Source: JBFGWM01 sp041588495 (GTDB taxonomy: Bacteria; Pseudomonadota; Gammaproteobacteria; Pseudomonadales; JBFGWM01). Taken from it: a DNA stretch of 8,780 bases. The notes under the pieces are model-generated. The model saw only the letters and a program-made list of their open reading frames with translations. It was not told where the DNA came from and searched no databases. The stretch is from assembly GCA_041588495.1 (NCBI GenBank), contig JBFGWM010000116.1, positions 1-8,780 on the forward strand. Reading direction: 5' to 3'. Position 1 is the first letter of the stretch; the number at the start of each line of letters is the position of its first letter. Both the position numbers and the translations under genes were made by a program. Shown one piece after another: positions 1 through 6,088 of the stretch.

Positions 1-430
1 GCTCGCGCCCTTCCTTGGCCGATACAGCTTGTGCAAGATAGCCATTCAGCGCCTCGCGTTGCGCTGGCGTGGGACGTGCACGTAAAGCGGCCTGGAAGTG
101 TGCCGAGGCCTCCCGCTCGTCCTTCACCGCAAGCAGCGCGCGGCCCAAGGCCATGCGTGCTTCGACATTGTTAGGATCCACTGAAATGACCCGGTCCAGA
201 GCGAAGATTGCATCGATGTAGTTGCCCGTTTCCAGCGCCGCAACCCCGAACGCATAGTCGAAGGCGGGATCGCCCTCGTTGCGTTCCATTTCCGCCATGC
301 CCTGCTTGTAGGCCTTGCCGTGCATTCCCTGCTTGACGAGGTCGGGTACGCTCGCGGCCAGCACCGGAGCGGATGCCGTGCCTGCGATGATGGATGCGGT
401 GAGCACGCCAGCCAGTCGTTTTTTCAACAT
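1..430 (-). CDS. Exported TPR-repeat protein, N-terminal part (runs off left edge)
   Basis: I read this frame by hand from the minus strand. It starts at ATG 428-430 and stays open for 143 codons to the window edge, so the C-terminus is missing. The start is supported by an AGGTGA Shine-Dalgarno motif about 6 nt upstream. Residues 1 to about 26 form a typical Sec signal peptide: MLKKR, then a hydrophobic Ala/Ile/Leu-rich stretch, with likely cleavage after ASA or VLA. Residues 56-88 and 89-121 look like two TPR units, each with small residues at the helix packing positions and ending in a DPNN- or RP-type turn (GVAALETGNYIDAIFALDRV; ALGRALLAVKDEREASAHFQ). The protein is therefore probably periplasmic or outer-membrane associated. 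The pattern resembles the periplasmic TPR part of Slam/DUF560 outer-membrane proteins, which continue into a beta-barrel, but that part is outside the window. A generic periplasmic TPR scaffold is the alternative. The gene lies 269 nt downstream of purD on the same strand. Confidence 0.85.
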   Translation of the reverse strand, partial: MLKKRLAGVLTASIIAGTASAPVLAASVPDLVKQGMHGKAYKQGMAEMERNEGDPAFDYAFGVAALETGNYIDAIFALDRVISVDPNNVEARMALGRALLAVKDEREASAHFQAALRARPTPAQREALNGYLAQAVSAKEGRE

Positions 431-699
431 GGTTTTCACCTGTGTCTATTTGTATTTGAGGCAGAAATCGGGGTTGGTGGCGAGAAGAATGGAACCGGGC
501 GCCGTCCTATGGTCCGGGTTCTGGAAGCGTACGCGGCGGATTGATTTCATCCGGGTGTCTGTTCCTTGCCGTTCACAGCCGAAATATCAAAATCCCAATG
601 ATATTAAACGGTTGTAAAACCACCTTCTCGTTCTTGTTCCACCCGCAATAGTAGTAGTGGCTCAGGATATTGGCAACGTGCTGGATTCGGAACGAGCAG
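431..699. other. purD to TPR-gene intergenic region with AT-rich patch
   Basis: This 269-nt gap holds no supportable gene on either strand. The part at 581-620 is clearly AT-richer than its surroundings. It carries a 6-bp inverted repeat, AATATC (583-588) and GATATT (600-605), with an 11-nt spacer, which could be an operator. A second imperfect stem can form between 491-498 and 515-522 (GAACC and GGTTC arms with a bulge), but no T-run follows it, so I do not call it a terminator. Confidence 0.5.
648..676 (-). promoter_or_regulatory. Candidate sigma70 promoter for the TPR gene
   Basis: On the minus strand, TTGCCA (676-671, five of six to the -35 consensus) is separated by 17 nt from TACTAT (653-648, four of six to the -10 consensus). 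It begins just after the purD stop codon and would give a 5' leader of roughly 210 nt before the ATG at 430. No intrinsic terminator is visible between purD and the TPR gene, so read-through from purHD is equally possible. Confidence 0.3.
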
Positions 700-1986
700 T
701 CAGGAATTTTCCCGTGCCACGGCCCGGTAACCGATGTCGCGACGGCAGAACATGCCCTCCCAGGAAACCTGATCGACCGCTTCGTATGCGGCCTTTTGTG
801 CGTCTGAAACGGTGGCGCCGAGTGCCGTGACGCAGAGTACCCGCCCACCGCTGGTGACAACTTCGTTGCCTTCCAGTCGGGTGCCGGCGTGGAACACCTG
901 CGCCCCGTCCGGCAGGGTATCGAGGCCGTGGATGGCGTCGCCCTTGCGGTATTCTCCGGGATAGCCCCCGGCGGCCAGCACCACTCCGAGGGCCGCGCGT
1001 GAATCCCATTCGGCCCGCACCGTATCGAGGCGCCCGGCAATTGCCGCCAGGCACAGTTCGCGCAGGTCGGAACGCAGGCGCATCATGATGGGCTGGGTCT
1101 CCGGATCACCGAAGCGACAGTTGAATTCGAGCACCTTGGGCCGCCCGTCGGGGCCGATCATGAGGCCGGCATACAGGAAACCCGTGTAGTCGTGGCCCTC
1201 GGCCGCCATGCCGCGGATCGTCGGCTCAATCACCTCGGCCATCACCCGGGCATGGATTTCCGGGGTGACGACGGGTGCCGGGGAGTAGGCGCCCATGCCG
1301 CCCGTGTTCGGACCCCGGTCACCGTCGTCGCGGGCCTTGTGGTCCTGGGACGTGGCGAGGGGCAGGATGTTCTTCCCATCGGCCATGACGATGAAGCTGG
1401 CTTCCTCGCCGTGCAGGAATTCTTCGACCACCACCCGGCTGCCGGCTTCGCCGAAGCGGTTGCCGGCCAGCATGTCTTCCACCGCACTGATGGCTTCCGC
1501 GGTGGTCTGTGCCACGATCACGCCCTTGCCGGCTGCGAGGCCGTCGGCCTTGACCACGATGGGTGCGCCGTGCGCCTCGATCCACTTGCGGGCCGGTCCG
1601 ACCTCGGTGAAAACGGCATATTCCGCCGTGGGAATCGCGTGGCGGGCGAGAAAATCCTTGCTGAAGGCCTTGGAGCCCTCCAGTTGTGCGGCACCCTTGC
1701 CGGGACCAAAGCAGGGCAGGTCGCGCTCGCGGAAATAGTCGACGACGCCTGCCACCAGCGGGGCCTCGGGGCCGACCACCGTGAGCTGGATGTTTTCGCG
1801 GGAGGCAAAGTCGGCGAGACCCGCGAAATCCATCGGATCGATCGCGAGGTTCTCGAGTCCGGGTTCCGTGGCGGTGCCGGCGTTGCCGGGTGCCACGTAA
1901 ACGGTTTCGACGTCATCCGCCTGGGCCAGTTTCCAGGCCAGCGCGTGTTCGCGCCCGCCACCCCCGATTACCAGCAACTTGGTCAT
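700..1986 (-). CDS. purD: Phosphoribosylamine--glycine ligase (GAR synthetase)
   Basis: This cytosolic enzyme catalyses the second step of de novo purine synthesis: 5-phosphoribosylamine + glycine + ATP give glycinamide ribonucleotide (GAR). The protein is 428 residues, close to the roughly 429 of E. coli PurD. It opens with the family N-terminus MTKLLVIGGGGREHALAWK, which fixes the ATG. The PGNAGT nucleotide-fold loop is at 33-38, followed by an ATP-grasp domain of about 105-315. That domain contains VVKADGLAAGKGV (144-156), GPNTGGMGAYSP (225-236) and the PurD signature LEFNCRFGDPETQ (286-298). The C-terminal lid domain follows and the gene ends with TGA at 700-702. It lies 19 nt downstream of purH and is almost certainly co-transcribed with it. 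All catalytic motifs are intact. No terminator is visible after the stop. Confidence 0.97.
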   Translation of the reverse strand: MTKLLVIGGGGREHALAWKLAQADDVETVYVAPGNAGTATEPGLENLAIDPMDFAGLADFASRENIQLTVVGPEAPLVAGVVDYFRERDLPCFGPGKGAAQLEGSKAFSKDFLARHAIPTAEYAVFTEVGPARKWIEAHGAPIVVKADGLAAGKGVIVAQTTAEAISAVEDMLAGNRFGEAGSRVVVEEFLHGEEASFIVMADGKNILPLATSQDHKARDDGDRGPNTGGMGAYSPAPVVTPEIHARVMAEVIEPTIRGMAAEGHDYTGFLYAGLMIGPDGRPKVLEFNCRFGDPETQPIMMRLRSDLRELCLAAIAGRLDTVRAEWDSRAALGVVLAAGGYPGEYRKGDAIHGLDTLPDGAQVFHAGTRLEGNEVVTSGGRVLCVTALGATVSDAQKAAYEAVDQVSWEGMFCRRDIGYRAVARENS

Positions 1987-2005
1987 GCTCCTGCTTGCTC
2001 CTGCC
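1987..2005 (-). promoter_or_regulatory. Duplicated Shine-Dalgarno motif before purD
   Basis: The 19-nt purH-purD spacer is nearly all a direct repeat with a 10-nt period, (G)GCAGGAGCA followed by AGCAGGAGC on the minus strand. It therefore carries two AGGAG motifs, at 1998-2002 and 1988-1992. The proximal one ends 1 nt before the ATG, too close for normal use. The distal one is 11 nt away, slightly long but usable. The conserved PurD N-terminus rules out a later start. Confidence 0.6.
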
Positions 2006-3583
2006 TCAGTGCCGGAAGTGGCGGATTCCCGTGAACACCATCGCGATGCCTGCCTCGTTCGCGGCAGCGATCACCTCGTCATCGCGCATGGATCCGCCCG
2101 GCTGGATGATGGCCCGCACCCCGGCCTCGGCCGCCGCGTCGATCGCGTCCCGGAAGGGGAAGAATGCGTCGGAGGCCATTACCGACCCGCGCACTTCCAG
2201 CTTTGCGGTCTGCGCCTTGATGATGGCAATCCGCGCGCTGTCGACGCGGCTCATCTGCCCGGCGCCGATCCCCACGGTACACAGCTCCCGCGCGTAAACG
2301 ATGGCGTTGGATTTCACGAAGTGCGCGACCTTCCAGGCGAACAGAAGATCCTCGAGCTCGGCCTCGTCGGGCTCGCGTTCGGTGACCACCCGCAGTTCGT
2401 CCCGCGTGACCTGGCGAATGTCCGCGTCCTGGACCAGCAGGCCACCGGTCACGGTGCGCACGTCGGTTGCAACGACGGTCGAGGCATCCGCGCTCCCGGT
2501 GGACAACAGGCGCAGGTTCTTGCGGTCGGCCGCGATGCGCAGTGCATCGGCGGAGTACTCCGGCGCGACGATCACTTCCACGAACTGACGCTCGATGATT
2601 TCGGAGACGGTTTCCCCGTCCACAGCGCGGTTGAAGGCGATGATCCCGCCGAAGGCCGAGGTCGGGTCAGTGCGATGGGCGAGGTCATAGGCCATGCGTG
2701 GGTTGTCCGCGCGGGCCACGCCACAGGGGTTGGCGTGCTTGACGATGACGCAGGCCGGTTCGGAAAACGATTTCACGCATTCCAGGGCCGCATCGGTATC
2801 GTTGATGTTGTTAAAGGAGAGTTCCTTGCCCTGGTGCTGGACGGCGCTGGCAATGCACCCGGAAGGCGCATCCGGATCGCGGTAAAACGCCGCCCGCTGG
2901 TGCGGGTTCTCCCCGTAGCGGAGATCCTGGGCCTTCACCGAGTGGAAAAAGAACTCGGGCGGGAAGGCGGGCGCCTCCTCGATTTGCGTGGCGAGGTAGT
3001 TCGCGATTGCCGCGTCGTAGGCGGAGGTGTGGGCGAATGCACGTCGGGCCAGCCGGCGACGCAGGCCGATCGACAGGCGGTTCGCGGAATCACGCAATTC
3101 GGCGAGCACCGAATCGTAGTCTTCCGGTGCGGTGACGACACCCACGTGGGCATGGTTCTTGGCCGCGGCGCGGATCATGGCGGGGCCGCCGATGTCGATG
3201 TTCTCGATCGCTTCCCCGGGCGTGCAACCGGGCTTGCGGATGGTTTCCCGGAACGGGTAGAGATTGACCACGACGAGGTCAATGGGCTCGATCCCGTGTT
3301 CCTGCATGACCGCCTCGTCCTCACCCCTGCGCGCGAGGATGCCGCCGTGCACCTTCGGGTGCAGGGTCTTGACCCGCCCGTCCATGATCTCGGGGAAGCC
3401 GGTATGGGCTGAAATCTCGGTGACCTCGATGCCGGCCTCGGCAAGCTGGCGGTAGGTGCCGCCGGTGGAGACGAGGGCGATGCCGGCCTCGCTGAGGCCC
3501 CGTGCAAACTCGACGAGCCCCGTCTTGTCGGAGACGCTGATCAGTGCGCGGCCCACCGCCGCGGATTCGTTAAATTCGCTCAT
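2006..3583 (-). CDS. purH: Bifunctional AICAR transformylase / IMP cyclohydrolase
   Basis: PurH catalyses the last two steps of de novo IMP synthesis: formylation of AICAR from 10-formyl-tetrahydrofolate, then ring closure to IMP. The 525 residues match the family length (E. coli about 529). The N-terminal MGS-like cyclohydrolase domain (about 11-145) shows RALISVSDKTG (12-22), STGGTYRQL (39-47), GFPEIMDGRVKTLHPKVHGG (62-81) and VVVNLYPF (104-111). The transformylase domain follows, with YGENPHQ (223-229), the catalytic VKHANPCGVA (281-290, Lys282-His283), SAFGGIIAFN (309-318) and SNAIVY (425-430). It closes with QPGGSMRDDEV (494-504) and FTGIRHFRH at the C-terminus. I chose ATG 3581-3583 because no in-frame ATG or GTG lies in the short upstream leader. 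The Shine-Dalgarno is weak (an AGG about 12 nt upstream). Immediately upstream is a strong terminator hairpin, which raises the question of leader attenuation. No clear PurR box is visible. Confidence 0.97.
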   Translation of the reverse strand: MSEFNESAAVGRALISVSDKTGLVEFARGLSEAGIALVSTGGTYRQLAEAGIEVTEISAHTGFPEIMDGRVKTLHPKVHGGILARRGEDEAVMQEHGIEPIDLVVVNLYPFRETIRKPGCTPGEAIENIDIGGPAMIRAAAKNHAHVGVVTAPEDYDSVLAELRDSANRLSIGLRRRLARRAFAHTSAYDAAIANYLATQIEEAPAFPPEFFFHSVKAQDLRYGENPHQRAAFYRDPDAPSGCIASAVQHQGKELSFNNINDTDAALECVKSFSEPACVIVKHANPCGVARADNPRMAYDLAHRTDPTSAFGGIIAFNRAVDGETVSEIIERQFVEVIVAPEYSADALRIAADRKNLRLLSTGSADASTVVATDVRTVTGGLLVQDADIRQVTRDELRVVTEREPDEAELEDLLFAWKVAHFVKSNAIVYARELCTVGIGAGQMSRVDSARIAIIKAQTAKLEVRGSVMASDAFFPFRDAIDAAAEAGVRAIIQPGGSMRDDEVIAAANEAGIAMVFTGIRHFRH

Positions 3584-3616
3584 GGGAAGGTTCTGCCTGT
3601 TACTGCTCCTGCAATG

Positions 3617-3644
3617 AAAAAAGGGCGGAGGTCCGCCCTTTTTT
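3617..3644 (-). terminator. Rho-independent terminator between fis and purH
   Basis: A GC-rich stem (GGGCGG at 3623-3628 pairing with CCGCCC at 3633-3638, closed by the AGGT tetraloop 3629-3632) is flanked by A6 (3617-3622) and T6 (3639-3644). Because both flanks are homopolymers it can work in either direction. It lies about 97 nt after the fis stop codon, so it most simply ends the dusB-fis transcript. Its downstream edge is only 33 nt before the purH ATG, so a purH promoter lying upstream of it would make it a leader attenuator. Confidence 0.88.
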
Positions 3645-3741
3645 GTTGTCGCCTGTCGCCGCTTCTTGCGTTGTATCCGGTACGACTTTCGGTATTGATT
3701 CTGCTATTCCGGTCGGTCCGGCCTGGCGCCGGGTTGGCCGA

Positions 3742-4059
3742 TCAGAGCAGGCCGTACTGCTTGAGCTTCTTGCGCAGCGTGCCACGGTTCAGACCGAGCA
3801 GGATGGCCGCCTTGGTCTGGTTGTTGCGCGTGTAGGACATTACCGCTTCGAGGAGGGGCGCCTCGACCTCGGACAGCACCATCTGGTACACGTCCGTCAC
3901 CCGCTCGTTGTCGAGTTGGGAAAAATAATTGGCCATCGCCTGGGCCACGCTGTCCCGCAGCGTCACGGCGTTGGCCGGCGCGGAGGCGAAGGTTTCTTCC
4001 ATCTGGGTGTCGTCGGTCATGGCTCTATCACTACCTTTGATCACGGTCAAAGAATTCAT
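3742..4059 (-). CDS. fis: Nucleoid-associated DNA-binding protein Fis
   Basis: Fis is a homodimeric DNA-bending protein and global regulator of growth-phase genes, including stable RNA and recombination sites. The reading frame gives 105 residues from ATG 4057-4059; E. coli Fis has 98. The core aligns throughout: LRDSVAQAMANYFSQLD (34-50), then EVEAPLLEAVMSYTRNNQTK (64-83). The C-terminal helix-turn-helix (about 80-101) ends in LNRGTLRKKLKQYG, in which NRGTLRKKLK equals the E. coli recognition helix. The start at 4059 is preferred because AAAGGA (4074-4069) lies 9 nt upstream and the N-terminus contains LTV as in E. coli. An internal ATG at 4018-4020 would give 92 residues but has a poor ribosome site. 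The start codon overlaps the dusB stop (ATGA), which suggests translational coupling. The frame is also open far upstream through dusB, but that extension is not Fis-like. Confidence 0.96.
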   Translation of the reverse strand: MNSLTVIKGSDRAMTDDTQMEETFASAPANAVTLRDSVAQAMANYFSQLDNERVTDVYQMVLSEVEAPLLEAVMSYTRNNQTKAAILLGLNRGTLRKKLKQYGLL

Positions 4060-5060
4060 GCGGCGCGTTCCTTTGAATCGGTAAAGCGTGAATCGGTAAA
4101 GCTCCAGAAATATCGTTCTATGGCGTCCAACTGGGCGCCCGCCGAATCGAGCTGGTTGAATTGTCTGCGGAATATTACGCCGTCTGGCAGGTTGTGCAAG
4201 TACCAACCGACATGTTTCCGGGCAATCCTGACTCCCGCATCGAATCCATAGAACCCGTGTAATGCCCCGACGTGCTGCAGCAGCAGGTCGCGGATTTCGC
4301 TGGCCGACGGGTCGGGGACGCGGACCCCGGTACGCAGGTAGGCGGCCACCTGGCCGGGCAGCCACGGCCTGCCCTGGGCTGCGCGGCCGATCATGACGCC
4401 CTGGACCCCGGTCTGGTCCATGACCCACCGGGCCTTTTCCGGGCTGTCGATGTCGCCGTTGGCAATCACCGGGATCGCCACCGCCTGTCGGACGCGCGCG
4501 ATTGTATCGTATTCCGCTTCGCCACCGAAACGGCAGGCGCGCGTTCTTCCATGCACGGTGAGCATCGCAATGCCCGCGTCCTCGGCAATGCGCGCGATCT
4601 CCGGCGCATTGCGCGATTCCGGCGCCCAACCAGTCCGGATCTTCAGGGTAACCGGTACGTTCACCGCGCCGGCCACGGCGACCAGAATCTCCCGCACCAG
4701 GTCGGTGTCGCGCATCAGTGCCGAGCCCGCTGCCTTGTTGCAGACCTTCTTGGCCGGGCAACCCATGTTGATGTCGATGATCTGCGCGCCGAGTCGCTCG
4801 CACTGCACCGCGGCGTCGCGCAGCGTGGCGGGGTCGCCGCCCGCAATCTGTACCGTACGGGGCTCCGGTTCGTCCGCATGGCAAAGCCGCAGGCGGGACT
4901 TGCGGGTGTGCCAAAGACGGGTGTCGGCGGTCAGCATTTCGGCCACGACCATGCCGGCCCCGAGGCGACGGCAGAGCGCGCGGAAGGGGCGGTCGGTCAC
5001 CCCGGCCATGGGGGCCAGGAGGACCGGATCCTCGATGTGATGAGGGCCGACCTGCAGCAT
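4056..5060 (-). CDS. dusB: tRNA-dihydrouridine synthase B
   Basis: DusB is an FMN- and NADPH-dependent enzyme that reduces uridine in the tRNA D-loop (U17 in E. coli). The protein is 334 residues from ATG 5058-5060; E. coli DusB has 321. The TIM-barrel FMN domain shows APMAGVTDRPFR (16-27), TVQIAGGDP (69-77) and IIDINMGCPAKKV (94-106) with the catalytic Cys101. It continues with VTLKIRTGW (137-145, FMN-contacting Lys140), LTVHGRTR (167-174), PVIANGDI (197-204) and MIGRAAQGRPW (223-233). The C-terminal helical tRNA-binding domain includes RIARKHVGWYL (278-288). An upstream in-frame ATG at 5127-5129 adds 23 non-homologous residues, lies inside the predicted promoter and has no ribosome site, so I use the downstream start. 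That start has only a weak Shine-Dalgarno. The C-terminus carries a short tandem duplication, and the TGA overlaps the fis ATG. Confidence 0.96.
   Translation of the reverse strand: MLQVGPHHIEDPVLLAPMAGVTDRPFRALCRRLGAGMVVAEMLTADTRLWHTRKSRLRLCHADEPEPRTVQIAGGDPATLRDAAVQCERLGAQIIDINMGCPAKKVCNKAAGSALMRDTDLVREILVAVAGAVNVPVTLKIRTGWAPESRNAPEIARIAEDAGIAMLTVHGRTRACRFGGEAEYDTIARVRQAVAIPVIANGDIDSPEKARWVMDQTGVQGVMIGRAAQGRPWLPGQVAAYLRTGVRVPDPSASEIRDLLLQHVGALHGFYGFDAGVRIARKHVGWYLHNLPDGVIFRRQFNQLDSAGAQLDAIERYFWSFTDSRFTDSKERAA
4069..4074 (-). promoter_or_regulatory. Ribosome binding site of fis inside the dusB 3' end
   Basis: AAAGGA on the minus strand lies 9 nt before ATG 4059, within the last codons of dusB. 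It decides the fis start: the longer 105-residue form begins here rather than at the internal ATG 4020. Confidence 0.7.
4074..4103 (-). repeat. 15-bp in-frame tandem duplication at the dusB 3' end
   Basis: Two adjacent 15-nt units (4089-4103 and 4074-4088 on the minus strand, AGCTTTACCGATTCA and CGCTTTACCGATTCA) differ only in their first base. They are in frame and encode the repeated peptide FTDS in the DusB C-terminus FTDSRFTDSKERAA. The second unit directly abuts the fis ribosome binding site. Confidence 0.9.
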
Positions 5061-5102
5061 GGGGCGTGGATCCGGGTTCCGTGATGTCGGGTTTGGGTGG
5101 CA

Positions 5103-5131
5103 ATGATACCCGCGAGGCCCGGCGATCACAA
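5103..5131 (-). promoter_or_regulatory. Predicted sigma70 promoter of the dusB-fis operon
   Basis: TTGTGA (5131-5126, four of six) and TATCAT (5108-5103, five of six) on the minus strand are separated by exactly 17 nt. The start point should fall near 5096, giving a leader of about 36 nt to the dusB ATG at 5060. The bases after the -10 element are GC-rich (TGCCACC). Such a discriminator is typical of stringently controlled promoters, and the E. coli dusB-fis promoter is controlled in that way; its relevance here is inferred. Confidence 0.55.
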
Positions 5132-5137
5132 AATGTG

Positions 5138-5159
5138 CAGTGTCACCGTGGTGTTACTG
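5138..5159. repeat. Imperfect inverted repeat over the DUF3426-gene stop codon
   Basis: Arms 5138-5147 and 5150-5159 pair at 8 of 10 positions, with a 2x2 internal loop and a very short apex. The structure includes the TAA stop of the DUF3426 gene (5154-5156) and sits just upstream of the dusB -35 element. On the minus strand a T4 run follows five nt later, so it may be a weak terminator, or an operator for dusB-fis. Confidence 0.35.
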
Positions 5160-6074
5160 GGGATTGAGCGGGTGCAGGGTGATCATGTAGTTGACGGCGA
5201 CTTCTCCGGGGTCGGTAATGCCCAGGCTGACGTGGCGCGAGGCGCCGGGCGCCATGAAATCCTCGCCGTCCCGGAAGTCGGTAAAGTACTCGTCGGGAGT
5301 GAATCTGCGTCCGGCCACGCGTTTTCCCTCAATGTCGCTGAACTCCAGCTCGATGACCGGATAGGGCTGGGTAAACCGGGCCCGGTTGATGATGACCGCG
5401 TCCACCTGCAGGGCCCCCTCGATCGCCGGATGGGTGCGCACCACCAGTTGCTCGGCTCGCAGCAAGCGGGTTTCGTTGCGCACGGGTTTCGGGCAATCGG
5501 CGAATTGGCAGGCCCGTTCCAGCCAGCCGCCGGCGGTCGGGTGCACGCGGAGATCATCGAACTTCAGGTACACGACCTGCCCCGCCAGTAAAGCGAGGAG
5601 CGTCACGTTGAGTAGCGCCCAGCCCAGCAGTCGCGGCCAGCGCGGGGGGCGTCGGGCTTCCAGTTCCAATGGTTGCTGGGTGACTTCCTCGGGTAGGGTG
5701 GCGCGCCGTGGCGGAGAGGCCGGCGGCGGGGGTGGGGCTTCGGTGGCCGCGGCCGCCGGCGCGGTCCGCGTTGCCGACGGCACCGGCCGTGGCCGGTTCG
5801 GTCGGCCAGGCGCCGGTTTCGGCAGGGGTTGACCGTCGGCGGTCAGGCTTTCGGGGTCTACCGGTGTTGCCGCGGGACCGGGCTGAACTGCAGGCGGTTC
5901 GGGTTCCGCGGGCGGCGCCGGCTCCGGGTCCGGTACGACCAGGTACGCGCTGGCATCGAAGATATGCAGGCAGGAACCGCACCTCACGGAGCCACAGGCG
6001 GCGTCCAGCTGCGCCTGGCTGATCTGGAAAGCAGTCCCGCAGTCGGGACAGCGTGTGATCATCGTGTCTGCCAT
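5154..6074 (-). CDS. Zinc-ribbon, single-span membrane protein of the DUF3426 family
   Basis: The protein has 306 residues and unknown function. The N-terminus is an MJ0042-type zinc ribbon, CPDC (9-12) and CGSC (32-35), with the usual MITRCPDCGTAFQIS context. A low-complexity linker rich in Pro and Ala follows (about 48-128). One transmembrane helix lies at about 149-170 (LLGWALLNVTLLALLAGQVV). The C-terminal DUF3426 domain (about 171-306) should be periplasmic and is built of predicted beta-strands. It begins with LERACQFADCPKPVRN, where Cys189 and Cys194 could form a disulfide. I start at ATG 6072-6074; Met5 is an alternative nearer to the family consensus, and neither has a good ribosome site. 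The gene is 61 nt after prmA and 93 nt before dusB. Proteins of this type are commonly found beside prmA in proteobacteria, but I know of no proven role; membrane-tethered sensing or regulation is only a guess. Confidence 0.9.
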   Translation of the reverse strand: MADTMITRCPDCGTAFQISQAQLDAACGSVRCGSCLHIFDASAYLVVPDPEPAPPAEPEPPAVQPGPAATPVDPESLTADGQPLPKPAPGRPNRPRPVPSATRTAPAAAATEAPPPPPASPPRRATLPEEVTQQPLELEARRPPRWPRLLGWALLNVTLLALLAGQVVYLKFDDLRVHPTAGGWLERACQFADCPKPVRNETRLLRAEQLVVRTHPAIEGALQVDAVIINRARFTQPYPVIELEFSDIEGKRVAGRRFTPDEYFTDFRDGEDFMAPGASRHVSLGITDPGEVAVNYMITLHPLNPQ

Positions 6075-6088
6075 TTGCGACTTATTTC

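Noticed and set aside
490..522. Stem-loop as a purD terminator
   Set aside because: The stem has a bulge, no T-run follows, and it lies nearly 200 nt after the purD stop codon.
573..1040. 155-codon minus-strand frame overlapping the purD 3' end and the gap after it
   Set aside because: Most of it is another frame of purD and the tail is untypical protein. It has no ribosome site or family resemblance.
1979..3412. 477-codon open frame on the plus strand, antisense to purH
   Set aside because: It lies opposite a complete purH with all motifs. The composition (His, Asp, Gly, Val-rich) is typical of a reverse-complement shadow of a GC-rich gene.
3645..3741. PurR-like operator (ACGCAA half-site) upstream of purH
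   Set aside because: Only one half-site is present and the palindromic partner is missing, so it is not better than chance.
4060..5103. Upstream extension of the fis frame through dusB, giving a 453-residue protein
   Set aside because: The extension is Arg/Pro/Gly-rich shadow sequence in another frame of dusB. Fis homology begins only near 4059, where a good ribosome site is present.
5061..5129. Longer dusB start at ATG 5127-5129
   Set aside because: The extra 23 residues do not resemble the DusB N-terminus, there is no Shine-Dalgarno motif, and the segment overlaps the predicted promoter.
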